From Paraphoma chrysanthemicola (Eukaryota; Ascomycota; Dothideomycetes; Pleosporales; Phaeosphaeriaceae): a stretch of DNA of 64,000 nt. Location: contig JAGMWG010000006.1 of the NCBI GenBank assembly GCA_020744225.1, forward strand, positions 124,001 through 188,000, given 5' to 3'. Position 1 is the first letter of the stretch. Each line of letters begins with the position of its first letter. The position numbers were made by a program, and so were the translations under genes. Below the pieces are notes generated by a model. It did no database searches, was not told where the DNA came from, and saw only the letters and a list, made by a program, of their open reading frames with translations. Positions 22,285-33,603 of the stretch are shown here, in pieces.

Positions 22285-22831
22285 TCACAAGCAGTGCGCG
22301 TGGCGCTTGTCATCGGTTTGACCTATCACACTCGTCAGCATCATGCCTCTCCCTCCCGCTGATGATCAATGAACACTCACATCCATGTCCCGGCTTGCAC
22401 CACTCCCACAATCTCCAGCACGGCGGATTATTATAGCACAGCTGAACAGTGTACCTCTTGATACTCGGCGCATAAAAACACACCAAATCGCCGGCGTCGT
22501 GGTACTCGATGCAGAGCGGGGGGTGGCAATTGGGGTCAGGGTCAGCCGCGTTGATGGTCATGGTGATGTTGGTGCTCGGGTCCTTGGGGCTGGTGGTGAT
22601 GGCGTCGAACGGCGCAGCGCCGAGGGCCATGATGGAAGGGTCGAGGTTAGACGCATCTTGACGGCGCTAGAGAGAGTCAGTGATATCGCGGCGTCACGAT
22701 ATTCATAACCCTTCTTGGCGGTGGTGAGGAGAAGCATGGCCTGAAGGCGGGTTAGTGGGTGGAATGCTGTAACGAGCGTCGCTACGCGGCGGGCCTACTA
22801 TAAAGACCAGGACCTTGAGGAGGAGCTTCAT
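22285..22831 (-). CDS. Small secreted 8-cysteine protein 1 (effector-like)
   Basis: Proposed four-exon gene: 22831-22799, 22740-22710, 22656-22381, 22322-22285; 125 residues. All introns start GT and end AG, and the last carries GTGAGT, GCTGAC and GATAG. The first exon is exactly 11 codons and encodes the front half of a signal peptide (MKLLLKVLVFI then AMLLLTTA). The mature part has eight cysteines, including a CHPPLC pair and CWRLWEWC near the end. Without the last intron the ORF would run on to a protein with nine cysteines; splicing gives eight, an even number, and a shared structure with the gene at 23183-23743. Secretion is inferred; function unknown, cysteine-rich apoplastic effector or antimicrobial protein are options. 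Confidence 0.65.
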
Positions 22832-23182
22832 GTTGGATCGTCGTTGGTTTGTTATTGGGATTTGTAGACAGTGAGCAGTAAGAAGGTAGCGCGTGGTGGA
22901 GCAAAAAGAAAACGATGCCAGGAGCTGATGATATACCTCACGCAAGGCAGCGAGCACAGTATGGACCATCTCTCACTTTGACGGCTTCAGTCTATCCTAT
23001 TCTCACCTGCGCCACCCTGACCAATTCTGTAGTAGACCAGTTCGCACAGTACCAAATTTGCTTGAATACCGAGTAAAGGATTTCAGATCCAATCACCTGT
23101 TTTGACACACATGTCGATCGTATATCCTAGTCCCACATTCAAATCCATACTCTCCAGTCTCACCCTCCTCCAATCACTCCGA

Positions 23183-23743
23183 CTACTTCGAGCAATATCC
23201 GTTTCCGTTCGGGCTCAACACACCTATTCAAACACACAGTCAGCTCAGCTCAATATCTCAATCACGCCACACCACCTCTCCATCTACCCTCCAACTTTCC
23301 TCTCCTCTACCCCGATTCTACCCCTCCCAACCCACGAATCTCATCGAAAGTACATACAATGCTCGCCCTTCCCACATGCCCCAATGATCAGCCAACACCC
23401 ATTGATACACTGCACAATCACGAGCTGTCTGTCCGTCGTCAAGGCGCAGAGACGTTGGTTCATTTTCTTGCAGCGCAGACAGTCGCCGTTGGTCGAAAGG
23501 TCCGTGGGGAATGAGGGTATAGAGGTAATGGCGGTGTTTGCTGAGGGGTCAATGATGGATGCGATGACGTTGATATCGTTGGAAGCGACGGAGGTGGTGA
23601 GTATTGGTGTACCAAGGACAGAGAGGAGGAGGGCCTGTGATTATTAGCCATGTTCTCTTGCAGAGAAGGGTATGCAGGCGCAGTGCATGGCTCTAACGGA
23701 GAGAATGTACTGCAAAAGCCAGAATCAGCCGGAAGATATTCAT
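23183..23743 (-). CDS. Small secreted 8-cysteine protein 2 (relative of protein 1)
   Basis: Three exons: 23743-23711 (again exactly 11 codons), 23634-23358 and 23223-23183; 116 residues. Signal peptide MNIFRLILAFA-ALLLSVLG is split by the first intron at the same place as in the gene at 22285-22831. The last intron interrupts the codon of the seventh cysteine (T|GT), the same position as in its neighbour. The mature protein has eight cysteines (GDCLRC, RLC, VQC, GCW, GAC, EHC, GYC). Without the last intron the frame would stop shortly after EHC. The two genes are head to tail, 350 bp apart, and share gene structure more than sequence, so they are old duplicates. Function unknown. Confidence 0.65.
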
Positions 23744-24278
23744 GCTCGTTGGTTCGATAATTGACAGTTGATTCTTGTACAATATTGTTCGTACAGGAGG
23801 TTGTCGTTGAGTCAGCGGAAAACTAAGTTGGAGGACAGAACAAAAGAAGTAGCCGACACAGGCGTCTATAATTATACTACAATCAAGTCCGTTTGAGCTT
23901 CCAATCACGCAATTATGTTCAATTGGACGTCACGTACCCTCACATTCAATTCGTAGAGTTATTGCGGGTACAGCAAACGATGTGAAGGAATTAGTCGCGA
24001 CAGCACAAACGTCTACCAAGAATCTGAGTGGATTTTATCTAACAACCAACGCTTTTCTCTATCATAAATCATTTCACGTCTGGTCCACCAGAATCGTGCC
24101 GTTCTGTTGATCGCTAATCGGTCGTCTCTGCTATCCGGTGCACAACCTCGAGGTCAAAGCTCTCACCATATCTATAGAATACTTGCGGAGCTTGCAGAGG
24201 TGAGTCCGGATGCGTCACCCGCAACAAGTCTTCTTCTCTGAATACTAGCGGCGGAGTATTTTGCACTGGTCGGCCATC
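23744..24278. other. Intergenic region
   Basis: No gene supported. Promoter of the 8-Cys gene 2 and 3' flank of the AGM1-like gene. Confidence 0.4.
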
Positions 24279-26225
24279 CTAAGCACCACCAGCAATCTTG
24301 ACGAGCTCCGCGACTTTCCTGGCAAGATCCTCTGCTTCGGCCTTGGTCGCCGCCTCGGCATACACACGAACGGCGTCTTCGGTACCGCTGGCACGGGCGA
24401 ATGAGCGACCCTGACGGAACTTCTGCACTTCCTTGTCGATCTGAGCTTGCAGACCTTCGGGGCTGGTCAGCTTACGCTCGGCATCGGTGGTTTTGAAAAT
24501 GTTGCGGTCATTCACAATGACCTTCAGGAGGCGGTTCGGCAGATCTGTGTAAGTTGAGAGCCATTCTTGTGGGCCCCAGCGCTTGTGCGCAAGGACAACT
24601 TCGACGAGAAGGAAGTCAGACAAGGCATCTCCGACGGCCTGGTTGATGAGATCAATGCATGCACGTAGAATCTCGAGATTCTCCTTCTCTGACGGTGACT
24701 TGGGCTCGTGGTTCTTGATGGTTTCGAGAGTATTGTGCGAGAAGATGGCAGTACCGTGGCCGTTAGCCTCGAAGTAGACGCCAATATCGAGCTTCTGGGC
24801 AGCGTGGTGAAGGTATTTGACACCGGTGGGGGTGCATGTGACCGGGAGACGAAGGCTCTTCTCCACATACTCTGTCGCAGCTCCGTTGGCGTATGCAGTC
24901 TGTACGACACCAATCTTGATCTGGTCGGCCAACCCAGATGTGCGTACTAGGTCACCGAAGAAAGAGGCGACAAGTGTTGCGATGCGATCGCCGTCGAGCA
25001 GACGAAAGACGTTCTGCGAGTCTTTGAAGTAGTACACCACACGGTCAGCATCGCCATCAAGAGAGCAGCAGCGGTCGCCAGGACCAGTCTTGGATGTAGG
25101 AGGCGCTCGCTGGTTGGTCTTCACATAGTCGGCTCCGCACTTGATAACAGTCAGCTTAGCTGGTGCAAGGTGTCTCCAGCGGGACTCACATCGACATTGA
25201 GGCTCTCTGGCTTGATAACATTGTCGTTGACCACGAAGATCTCGAGTCCAGTCTCCTTGGTCGGCAGGTACTTGACCAGCTCATTCAGCTTTGGTCCACC
25301 CACACCATTGGCGCAGTCAACTGTCAAGTGGCCATTCGGCCTCCTGCTGCCCATAGCCCTCTTGAAGGCGGTGCTAAACTTCTCGTAGTACCCGACCTCG
25401 GTTGGTGTTCCGTACGCTTCTGATGTGCCCTCAGTATTGAGACAGCGAACCATGTAGTGTAGCTGCGGCGTGGTCAAAAAGCCGTAGTCCTTGTACTCGG
25501 AGCCTGCGGCCTTGAGCCCATCAATCAGGCATCCGAGCAGTCTTGATCCAGAAGCACGGGTGTCGCGGGCGACGACGACGTTGGCAGGCTTGCTGAGGTC
25601 GATGTTTTGCTCCTTAGCGATACGCTGATAGAACTTCGACACGTCTTCAGGGCTCTTCTGATTGGCCATCTCGGTGCTGATAACCTCCCATGATTCCTGT
25701 GTGCATGTGTCAGATCCACGTTGTGATGAAAGGTTCAGGGAGCTCGTGAGCATACCTCCAACATGTCACCCTGCCACTCAGTCAGTCATGCATATCTTTC
25801 CATGGAGCAGGAGCGTTACCCTTGGTTCTACGAGCTTCACGCCGTTGTCTTGTGGAGGGTTGTGCGAGGCTGTGATCATAACGCCAATCCATTTTCCGTC
25901 CAGCTTTCGCGAACGCAGGGACGCAATGAGGCCCACTCGGGTGAGGACAGAGTCCAGAACATCACTGGTGTTGTCAGACAATGCTGGTATCGTAGATCGA
26001 AGGTGGTGTGAGGTATTGGAGGGCTAAGGCAGGCGGGACTAGGCAAAGTGCTGCGAGAGGCACAAGATGGGGGTATCTCACGCTTTGGTACGGAACTGGT
26101 GCAATCATGTCAGCGTATTGCCCAAGCATTGTGTCTATATAACTCACTCCAGCCGTTCCGTAAGTATAGACATGTCCCTCAGGCGGAGGGTGCTTTTGCG
26201 CCGCATCAACAATTGGGTCGGACAT
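24279..26225 (-). CDS. PCM1: Phosphoacetylglucosamine mutase (AGM1/PCM1 type)
   Basis: Five exons: 26225-26148, 26023-25820, 25770-25756 (a 15-nt micro-exon encoding GDMLE), 25696-25190, 25139-24279; 554 residues. The enzyme interconverts GlcNAc-6-phosphate and GlcNAc-1-phosphate in the UDP-GlcNAc pathway that feeds chitin and N-glycans. The catalytic phosphoserine loop TASHNPPQDNGVKL starts at residue 77; the metal loop LDGDADRVVYYF and the phosphate-binding RASGTEDAVRVYAEA are intact. One oddity: after YTYGTAG the family normally continues FR, but the only in-frame acceptor (CTTAG before 26023) gives a longer, different stretch containing HLRST before DVLDSVLTRVG. Either a non-canonical splice site is used or this loop has diverged. 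Identity is certain. Confidence 0.93.
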
Positions 26226-26904
26226 ATTGCAGTGATGAGGCCGCTGTCTCGGTCAAAGAGTGCAATTCGAAGAGCGAGCAGGCAATTGTTGTCGATAGAG
26301 ATAGTGGATCAAAAGGCGGACAGAGAACAATAAGAAACGAAAGTCGGCTCTCAGCGCAACGGGAGGGTTGAGGTGCATATGCAGCCCCTCCACGCTAAGA
26401 CCACCCTAGCAGGGGAGCTGCAAGGCTGAGCTGAGCTATCCTTACCGCGTTCCGATGACGTTACACCCGTACCTGAACGTGCCTGAAAATAGCACGCCTT
26501 TGCCATCACCGTTGCGGCTGGCTGAAAGTGGTGAATTCCGACGCCCCATGGCGATATCTCAGCCTCTGAGAAGATGGAGAGTGCTCCTCAACACAGTCCA
26601 GCAGCAGGTTGTAGCGGTGCATTGTACCACTCCAATGCCGTGATTGCGGGGTCGTCAGACTGTCGTGCGGAGACTGACCGCTTCTCTCGGTGGGCACAGT
26701 GGGCTGTCGTCCAATCAATCGGAAAGTATGCATCACGCTGAATCTAATGTAAGTGGCTGGGCCGATTTCACAGAGAAGTGAACTTGCTTTCCATTTAGAG
26801 GGAGCAAATAGAACTACTTAAAGAGTCAGGGCAATGCCCTCAAGCAGCTACCAAATGTAGATAAGACTGCTACCAAAAGAGATGCAGGAACAGAGAACAA
26901 AGGT
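26226..26904. other. Intergenic region
   Basis: No gene supported. Promoter of the AGM1-like gene and 3' flank of NST1. Confidence 0.4.
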
Positions 26905-29900
26905 CTAGAAGCCCTGGGGACCAAGCCCTGGAAAGCGGCCACCAAAGCCAGCAGCAACTGGAAGGCTGTTACCTGGGATGGGGCTTCCAATCTCACCAAG
27001 CGAGGGAGGAGGGCCCGCCGTGTCAACGAATTTGATGGATGATAGGCGCCCGTCGCCGAGCTGTTTATACTCGAGTGAGCCTCCGCCATTGGTTGGCGTC
27101 CCGTCGATGATATCGCAAGCCTCTTTGATCTCCTCGGGCTGGATTGGGGGTTCCAGCGGATTTCTGATCGTGTCGAGTTGCTGGTGCACCTCAGCGGCAT
27201 CGATGTAGCCGTCCAGCGAAGGCTGCCGACCGCCGATCATCTTGCACGCTGAGCAAATCATCCGCCGAAGCCAAATCAAACGTGGCTCATTGGTGCCCCT
27301 CTCGTAAACGCGAGGCGTATTCATGGCCGGAGGATTACTGAAGAACCCGGTTGTGGGTGAATTACCCCAGGGGGCACCAGCAGACGGAAACGATTGCAGA
27401 GGCGGTGTGCCCCATATACTGGCAGTAGATGCTCCGCCAAAGCCGCCATACGACGTTGACTGCAGCGAGCTTGGGGCATCCGGGAAGCCAAAGCCGATAG
27501 GTGCACGGCCGAGAGAGCCATGTTGCTGTACACTCGGTCGCCGCTCGGGCATCTCAGGAATGTCCTCCTCGTCGTCAAGCAGAGCTTTGCTCCCGAGGTG
27601 ACTTGCAAGCTCATCAATATCTGCACCGTGTCCTCGCTTGTTCTCTTCGTGAGGTTTCACACTAGAAGGCCTCTGTATCGGAGCAGGTCGCTGTATAGGA
27701 TGTGCGGAGGGGCCAGCAATCGGACTATCCACACTCGACAGTCTCTCAAAAGACCCAGACCCTTGCCGAGAATGTGTTGGCGCATTCATCCCGAACGGTG
27801 GCATCTGATTGGGTCCCGGAAATCCTGGGATCTGCCCAAGCCCCGGCGGCCCGTCCATGGGAAAGCCGCGCGGCACAGGCATGCCAGGTGGGAAGGGCCG
27901 AAAGTTCTGAGCCCCTGGTTGAGGAGGAAAGAAGGGCATCCCTGGGCGGGGACCCATCATTGGCATCATCGAGCCTTGGCCTGGGAATCCATTGAGTCCA
28001 GGAGGCAAGTTGCCCATACCCAAACCTGGGGGTCCATGCATGCCGGGCGGTGGTCCGATAGGAGGCATTGGCGACATGGGCTGGCCGTGTTGAGCCAGAG
28101 CGTGCTGTTGCGAAGCTGTGGGTTTTGTCAATATAGACTTTGGCATCGTCGAACTTTGCGCCTGTTGTGTAGGAGAGGTTGACTTGTGCATGCCCGCACC
28201 CACTTGAGGCGTCTTTGGAGATGAGCCATGCGACCCTTGCTGTGAAGTTTGACGAGGCTTACTCGGTGTCGGCGCTTTGGGTAGGGCTGGCGTTACGTGA
28301 GGCGAGGGCATTCCTGAAGAAGAGTCCTTCTTCATCAGCCCTGGTGGAACAGCAGGTGCAACAGGATGGGATGCTTTCCTGGCTCCGGGGATCGCTGCAG
28401 AGGCCGGCTGCTCGTCCTTCTTGAGACGATCTTTGCCTGCTTTGGCCTTTGCTTCGCGCTCTTTGCGGTCCTTTTCCTCGTGCGCCTTCTTCTCCCGAGC
28501 TTCCTTCTCTTTGGATTCCCGCTCTTCTCGTTCCTTGCGCTTGGCTTCGTCCTTGGCTTTCTTCTCCTGTGCTTTCTGCTCGCGGGCTTTCCTCTCTGTC
28601 TCAGCTTGTCGATCGCGTTCTTCTTGTAAGCGCTTGAGCCGTTCTGCCTCTTTGCGTTGCTTCTCTTCTTCTTGGGCTTTGCGTTCAGCCTCTTTCTTCC
28701 TTCGCTGCTCTTCGCGCTTCTTGCGCTGTTCCTCCAAACGCTTCTCCTCTGCCGCCTTCAATTCAGCCTCTTTGGCTGCGAGCTCGGCATCACGTTTCGC
28801 CTTCTCCTCTGCTTTGGCCTGCTTTTGCTTGTCCTTCTTCTCTTTCCGCTTCTGGGCCTCCTTTGCCTTCTTAGCCTCTTTCTGATCCTTCTTCTGATCC
28901 TCTTCCTCAAGCTCTTCCAGTAAGCGCTTTTGGCGTTCGTTGGCGACCTTTTCTCGGTATGCCTGCAGCACTCGTTGTTCAAACATGCGCGCTGCAAATA
29001 TCTGGAACATTCGCCGACCCTCTTCCATCCGCTGCTCCTCGGTCATCACCTCCTGGGCTAGGTTAGCTGGGTCTTTGAAGCCTCCACGTCTACGCACATC
29101 TTCTTCATCCTCGTCCTCCTCGTAGTCATCGTCCTCGTAGCCCTCTTCCTCGTCCACGTCGTCCTCGTCGTCGTAGTCGTCTGGATGTGCTGCGTGGCTG
29201 TGAGTGCCATACGAGCGGTGCATGTTCGGATGAGCTGCATATTGTGCTTCCTCTTCCCTCTGCATTCGACGTTCGGCAAGCTGCTCCATCATTTCGATGA
29301 ACTTCTTCCCGTCATTCTTGAGCAGATCATCCGCGACAGTCAAAATCCCACCTGCCATGCAAAATCAGTATGACCTTGAACAGTATTGCCCGATCGTTTT
29401 ACCTTTGACTTGCAGGCTACTGCCAAAATGCATAAAATCCGAGGCGTCTGGCGGCGGTAGACTGCGCTCCGAGTCGTAGTCGCCGTCGGAAGATATCTCA
29501 CTAGAATAATCTTCCTCGTCCTCCTCGCCAGAATACTCGTCTTCCTCGTCATCTTCGTAGTGGCCAGGCGGGGGGTGGGTGTTCATTAGGGGGCGAGGGT
29601 GGGGAGCACTGGAAGCATGACCGAAATTAGCATCAGGCAAGAATCGACCGACGTCTTGCTGGTGGGCCGCGTACTGCTCGAGTTCTTCATAGTATGCATC
29701 ATAGAGCACCTCTAGTTCCTCCTCGATGGCCGTGCGCTTGCGCCCGCAGACCGAACAGCTGCACGAGTGCTTCTGTTGCTCCTTCATCTTCTTGAGCACG
29801 GCCTCCTTCTCGATTTTGACCAGCGACTTGCGCTCGTCTTCGCCAAGTGACAGCCAGAACTCGCGTATTCGCTCGCGCTCCTCCACTGACGACGTGTTCC

Positions 29901-30390
29901 ATATGCGGTCCTTCTTGCCAGATCGCACCAAGGAGTGGGACGGCGCAGGGGTGTGGTGCGGAGCGACGTGTTGGGTGTAGGCGAGCGGGGGAGGTGCGGC
30001 GGCGCCCTTTTTCTTCCTGCGCGGCTTCTTGCTGCTAGCGCTGGGTATCGGCGCATGCGCATAGCCCTGCTGGTAGTGGCCGTTGGTAGCGTATGCGTGC
30101 TCGTAGTGCCCCACGTCCTCGTCCGAGTAGAAGTCGCCCTCGTCGTCATATGGTCCTTCGTCCAGCTCAGGTTCGTCGTAGTGCGGTGCGGGTTGGCGGG
30201 GATGGGCGCCGCCTGACACGCCATTCCGCTGGGGTACGGACGGCGGCGGGTCCTGGGCGGCCTTCTTTGCAGCTTCCTTCTCCCGCCGCTTCTGCTTCTT
30301 GCGGTTGACGGCGCTCGGTGCGGGTGCGTGTGTGGCCGTGCCGTTGGTGGGCATCGTGGCTGCGGGCGGCGCTCTGGCTGCGTGGGCCAT
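26905..30390 (-). CDS. NST1: Stress response protein NST1
   Basis: Two exons, 30390-29403 and 29351-26905, joined by a 51-bp GT-AG intron (GTAAAA...GGCAG) to give VKGGILTVADDLL; 1144 residues. NST1 is a negative regulator of salt tolerance in yeast and localises to the cytoplasm/processing bodies. Recognisable order: basic N-terminus (NRKKQKRREKEAAKK), a conserved block (RIWNTSSVEERERIREFWL), CSCSVCGRKR, acidic tracts, a very long charged coiled-coil of K/E/R/A (about residues 460-660) and a Pro/Gly/Met-rich C-terminus. The start is uncertain: ATG at 30390 is used, ATG at 30354 (MPTNGTATHAP) matches the usual start of fungal NST1 better, and a spliced upstream exon is possible because CTCTAG precedes the block. 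Confidence 0.9.
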
Positions 30391-31339
30391 GTGACTGGGG
30401 GCGGGTGCGGTAGAGATGCTAGAGCGAGCGGTCAGCACATTTCCTGGCCGTGACTTGTGCGTGACTCTGGTGTGGGAGTGGCTGCTGGGAGCTGCGGTGG
30501 GTCGCGCGAGGGAGCAAAAGCGCGAGGGCACGGCAATTGGAGGGGCCGGGCACGCACTGTGTGGGGGGGTGTCCGGTGCCGTCTCCGCGAGGGCGCGGCA
30601 GAGACTGGGAGAGAGAGAGGCAGCTCAGGCGTCGTGTGCTCGGTCGGGCTGCTGGTGGGCTTGGGCGTGTGGTTGACCTGCGTTGCGGAAGTCGGACGTA
30701 ACTGCCCTAGCGGCGGCGGGCCTTGGCGTCTTCCATTCTGGAAGCCCTGAGAAGGCGCAGCCGGTGCTCTTGCGCTCTTGCAGCAGCCAGCGCAGTCCAC
30801 TCTTGCACCCGCACCACCGCCGAAGACAGTCTCTCTGCCCGCCGCGCTATCCCAGCCGCTTGCCCCAGCCTGTGCATTCGAGCGTCAGACCAATTCATTG
30901 TTACATAAAGCCTGCCGCCGCCTCTCTGTCACTGCGACTCCATCCTCACCAGTCGTCGCTCCCAACACGCGCACTCCTCGTCACCGCCGCACGCCCTCTC
31001 CACCCCCTCGCTACCACCGCTGCCACCGCTGCCCTCTGTCGCTATTGTATCGTGGAACCCTTTGCTGGGCGACACTATTCACCCCCAGGAACGCTCGTTG
31101 CCGCCTCTCGAGACCAGACCAATCATTCTCCGTCCTGAGATAGCGAGTTTCACTTGACAATCGCCCTCGGACGAAGACTACTATCGCTCTCCCCCGCGGC
31201 GACACAACGTTCACAAGCGCGAATCCCCTCTTCGCACGCGACATTGGACATCTGAACCCTTAAGCAGCCGCTGTTGTCGGAATCTTCGCTGCCACGCGCA
31301 CCATCGACCAATCGCTACGGCACAGCACACACCGTCAGA
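30391..31339. other. Shared promoter region of NST1 and RHO2
   Basis: 950 bp between two divergent gene starts, rich in CT/CCG runs typical of fungal 5' leaders. No additional gene supported. Confidence 0.5.
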
Positions 31340-32480
31340 ATGTCGCAACAGCAAAATGGCGAGCCCGTCATGCGAAGGTATGTACATGTCTCAGTAAGAT
31401 CTACAAACCACAGCATCCTGGTCCGACTCTTCATGCTTCATCCGCAGTCTTCTATCCGCCAATTCTTCTGTACGGCGCTTGCACTGTTGCACAATCTTTT
31501 CGCTGCCCTGATTCTGCCCCCCTCAGCCGTCTACTTCCTACTGCTTAGCCCGCATTGCTTCACCCGGGACATGCATCGATAGTTCGGAGCTGTTCCACAC
31601 CCTGGTCTGCGTCCAAGCTTGCATTGGCGTATCCTGGTCGGGAGGCACTCCGACTAAAAATAGCACCGCCCACAGCATCCCCATGTCATTTTTTATCGAC
31701 TCGCGTTCAATTCTTGCTCTGTTTGGCTGCACACTTCGTGTCAAACATCTGTTCGCTTTATACTCCACTACTCCTAGCTGCATCTTCTCGGTGCTACCGA
31801 TGCAGTGGCACAACTCAGCTGCTCCGGTACAGTGCTGATCATGGACCTGCAGGAAGCTAGTTATTATCGGCGACGGTGCTTGCGGCAAGACCAGTCTACT
31901 TAGTGTGTTTACGCTGGGCTATTTTCCCACGGTAGGTAACCTCGCCTGCGCCACAGCATGATCGCCAATGTCACATTCTAACGTACCATAGCGCTATGTT
32001 CCCACCGTATTTGAGAACTACGTCACCGACTGCAGAGTAGACGGCAAGTCCGTGCAGCTCGCGCTATGGGATACTGCTGGGCAGGAAGACTACGAGCGAC
32101 TACGCCCCCTAGCCTATAGCAAGGCGCATGTCATCCTCATCGGCTTCTCCGTCGACTCGCCTGACTCGCTTGAGAATGTGAAACACAAGTGGGCAGAAGA
32201 GGCCCGCGAGCGATGCATAGGCGTACCCATCATCCTAGTCGGACTGAAGAAAGATCTCCGCGAAGACCCTCTCGCACAAGAAGAAATGCGTAAGAAGTCA
32301 TTGCGCTTCACGACCCCCAAGCAGGGTAGCGACATGAAGGAGATGATTGGCGCGAGAAAGTACCTCGAGTGCAGTTCACTCACAGGCGACGGCGTCGACG
32401 ACGTATTCGAAGCTGCTACGCGCGCTGCGCTGCTCTCGGTCGACAAGAAGGAGACCAGCGGATGCTGCGTCATTCTATGA
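31340..32480 (+). CDS. RHO2: Rho-family GTPase RHO2
   Basis: Three exons: 31340-31377, 31853-31931 and 31992-32480; 201 residues, the usual length. The P-loop GDGACGKT is at 19-26, switch I has YVPTVFENYVTD, switch II DTAGQEDYERLRPLAYSK, and the base-specificity segment reads VGLKKDLRED. The C-terminus is GCCVIL, a CAAX box ending in Leu that predicts geranylgeranylation with a preceding palmitoylatable cysteine. The sequence FTLGYFPTRYVPTVFENYVTDCRVDG marks it as Rho2 rather than Rho1 or Rho3. Rho2 acts at the membrane in cell-wall integrity and alpha-glucan synthesis in yeasts. The first intron is unusually long, 475 bp. Confidence 0.95.
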
Positions 32481-32938
32481 GCCTGCTCCGAGCACCCTGT
32501 TCTTCTATCAACAACAATAATTGCATTGGGCGGTGTTCTCTTGGCGTTTTATTGCTACCACTCTGGGCGTTTTGAGCGCCTTGTTGCATGGACCGCGCTT
32601 CCTTTTTCTTCTTTCTCGAAAAACTCTGGCTAGGAGACGATGCTGTTGGCTTCTTCTGTTCTGCGTGGACATATTCTGCATGGGGTGGTTTTGAAGGGCA
32701 AAGACAGGAGTAATGACGATGACGCCGGTTCATCTTCCGCTCATTTTTAGCTTTGTGTATAGGGACAGACAAGTAGACGAGGCAGACGGCAATATGTGCA
32801 AGGAGAGAAAGCAATGTGGAGTGCGAATACCATCGTGTACCACTTCATAATCATTCCATATGCGTCTACATTGAACGGCCAACCCACATAAATTCTTGTT
32901 CCAACTAATTCTTACACTCCCTTCACAATCCACACAAT
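32481..32938. other. Intergenic region between convergent RHO2 and mL40 genes
   Basis: No gene supported; 3' untranslated sequences of the two convergent neighbours. Confidence 0.4.
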
Positions 32939-33603
32939 TCAATTCCTCGTCCACCCATGATTCCACGCCTCCCGCCCCGGAAAATCCGTCTGCACACGCG
33001 CATACTCCACCGGCACACTCCCCCACACCCCCCTCTTAATCATCGCACTACGATACAACCTGCCGACCTCCCTGCCCTTCTTACCCAGCGTCCCTGCATC
33101 CGGCCCTTGCCCACCCGCCTCCTCCTCGCTGACTTTATTCCCGTAATTGTCCATCAGACGTAAATGCTCGCATGCGGCGCGCATCGACATGTATTGTCGC
33201 TCCAGCTCGCGTTCCTCGGCGGCGCGCCGTTTGCGCAGGAATAAGAGCCATGCGCGGTGGATGGTCCAGTGCCGGAGGGAGCGGGTGCGGGAGAAGTGTA
33301 ACGGGCGGGGAGTGATTGGGTGGGAGAGGTGGTAGCGGATTGACGCTGCGGAGGTGTTAATTGGTTTTGTTCGAGATGGGTAGCGTGTTGGGTTGAAGGA
33401 AGGAGGGAGGGGCACATACTTATTCGTGGATCTTGGCCACTGCCTTTTTTAGATCGTTTTTGCATGCGAGATGTCGATGAGAATGGTGATGTTGTTGCGG
33501 GTATCCTTTGTCGGAGACATTGTGGTGTGCGTTGGAAGGCGGAGGGTATGCGTTTCGATGATGTGAAGGGTCGGAAGATTGGTCTGAAGCTTGATAGGTT
33601 CAT
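32939..33603 (-). CDS. Mitochondrial large-subunit ribosomal protein mL40 (yeast MRPL28 type)
   Basis: Two exons, 33603-33420 and 33345-32939, with a GTATGT...CCGCAG intron; the join gives DPRITSIRYHLSHPIT; 196 residues. The N-terminal 45 residues are Arg/Ser/Thr-rich without acidic residues, as expected for a mitochondrial presequence. The conserved core of the family is present: IRYHLSHPITPRPLHFSR, LRHWTIHRAW, RELERQYMSMRAACEHLR, and the C-terminal block with RGVWG, VPVEYARVQTDFP and WNHGWTR. It is a structural component of the mitochondrial large ribosomal subunit. Confidence 0.88.

Noticed and set aside
23102..23647. 181-codon plus-strand frame
   Set aside because: Antisense to the 8-Cys secreted protein 2 and its introns; Ser/Pro/His-rich shadow.
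31538..31888. 116-codon minus-strand frame
   Set aside because: Falls within intron 1 and exon 2 of RHO2 in antisense; no features.
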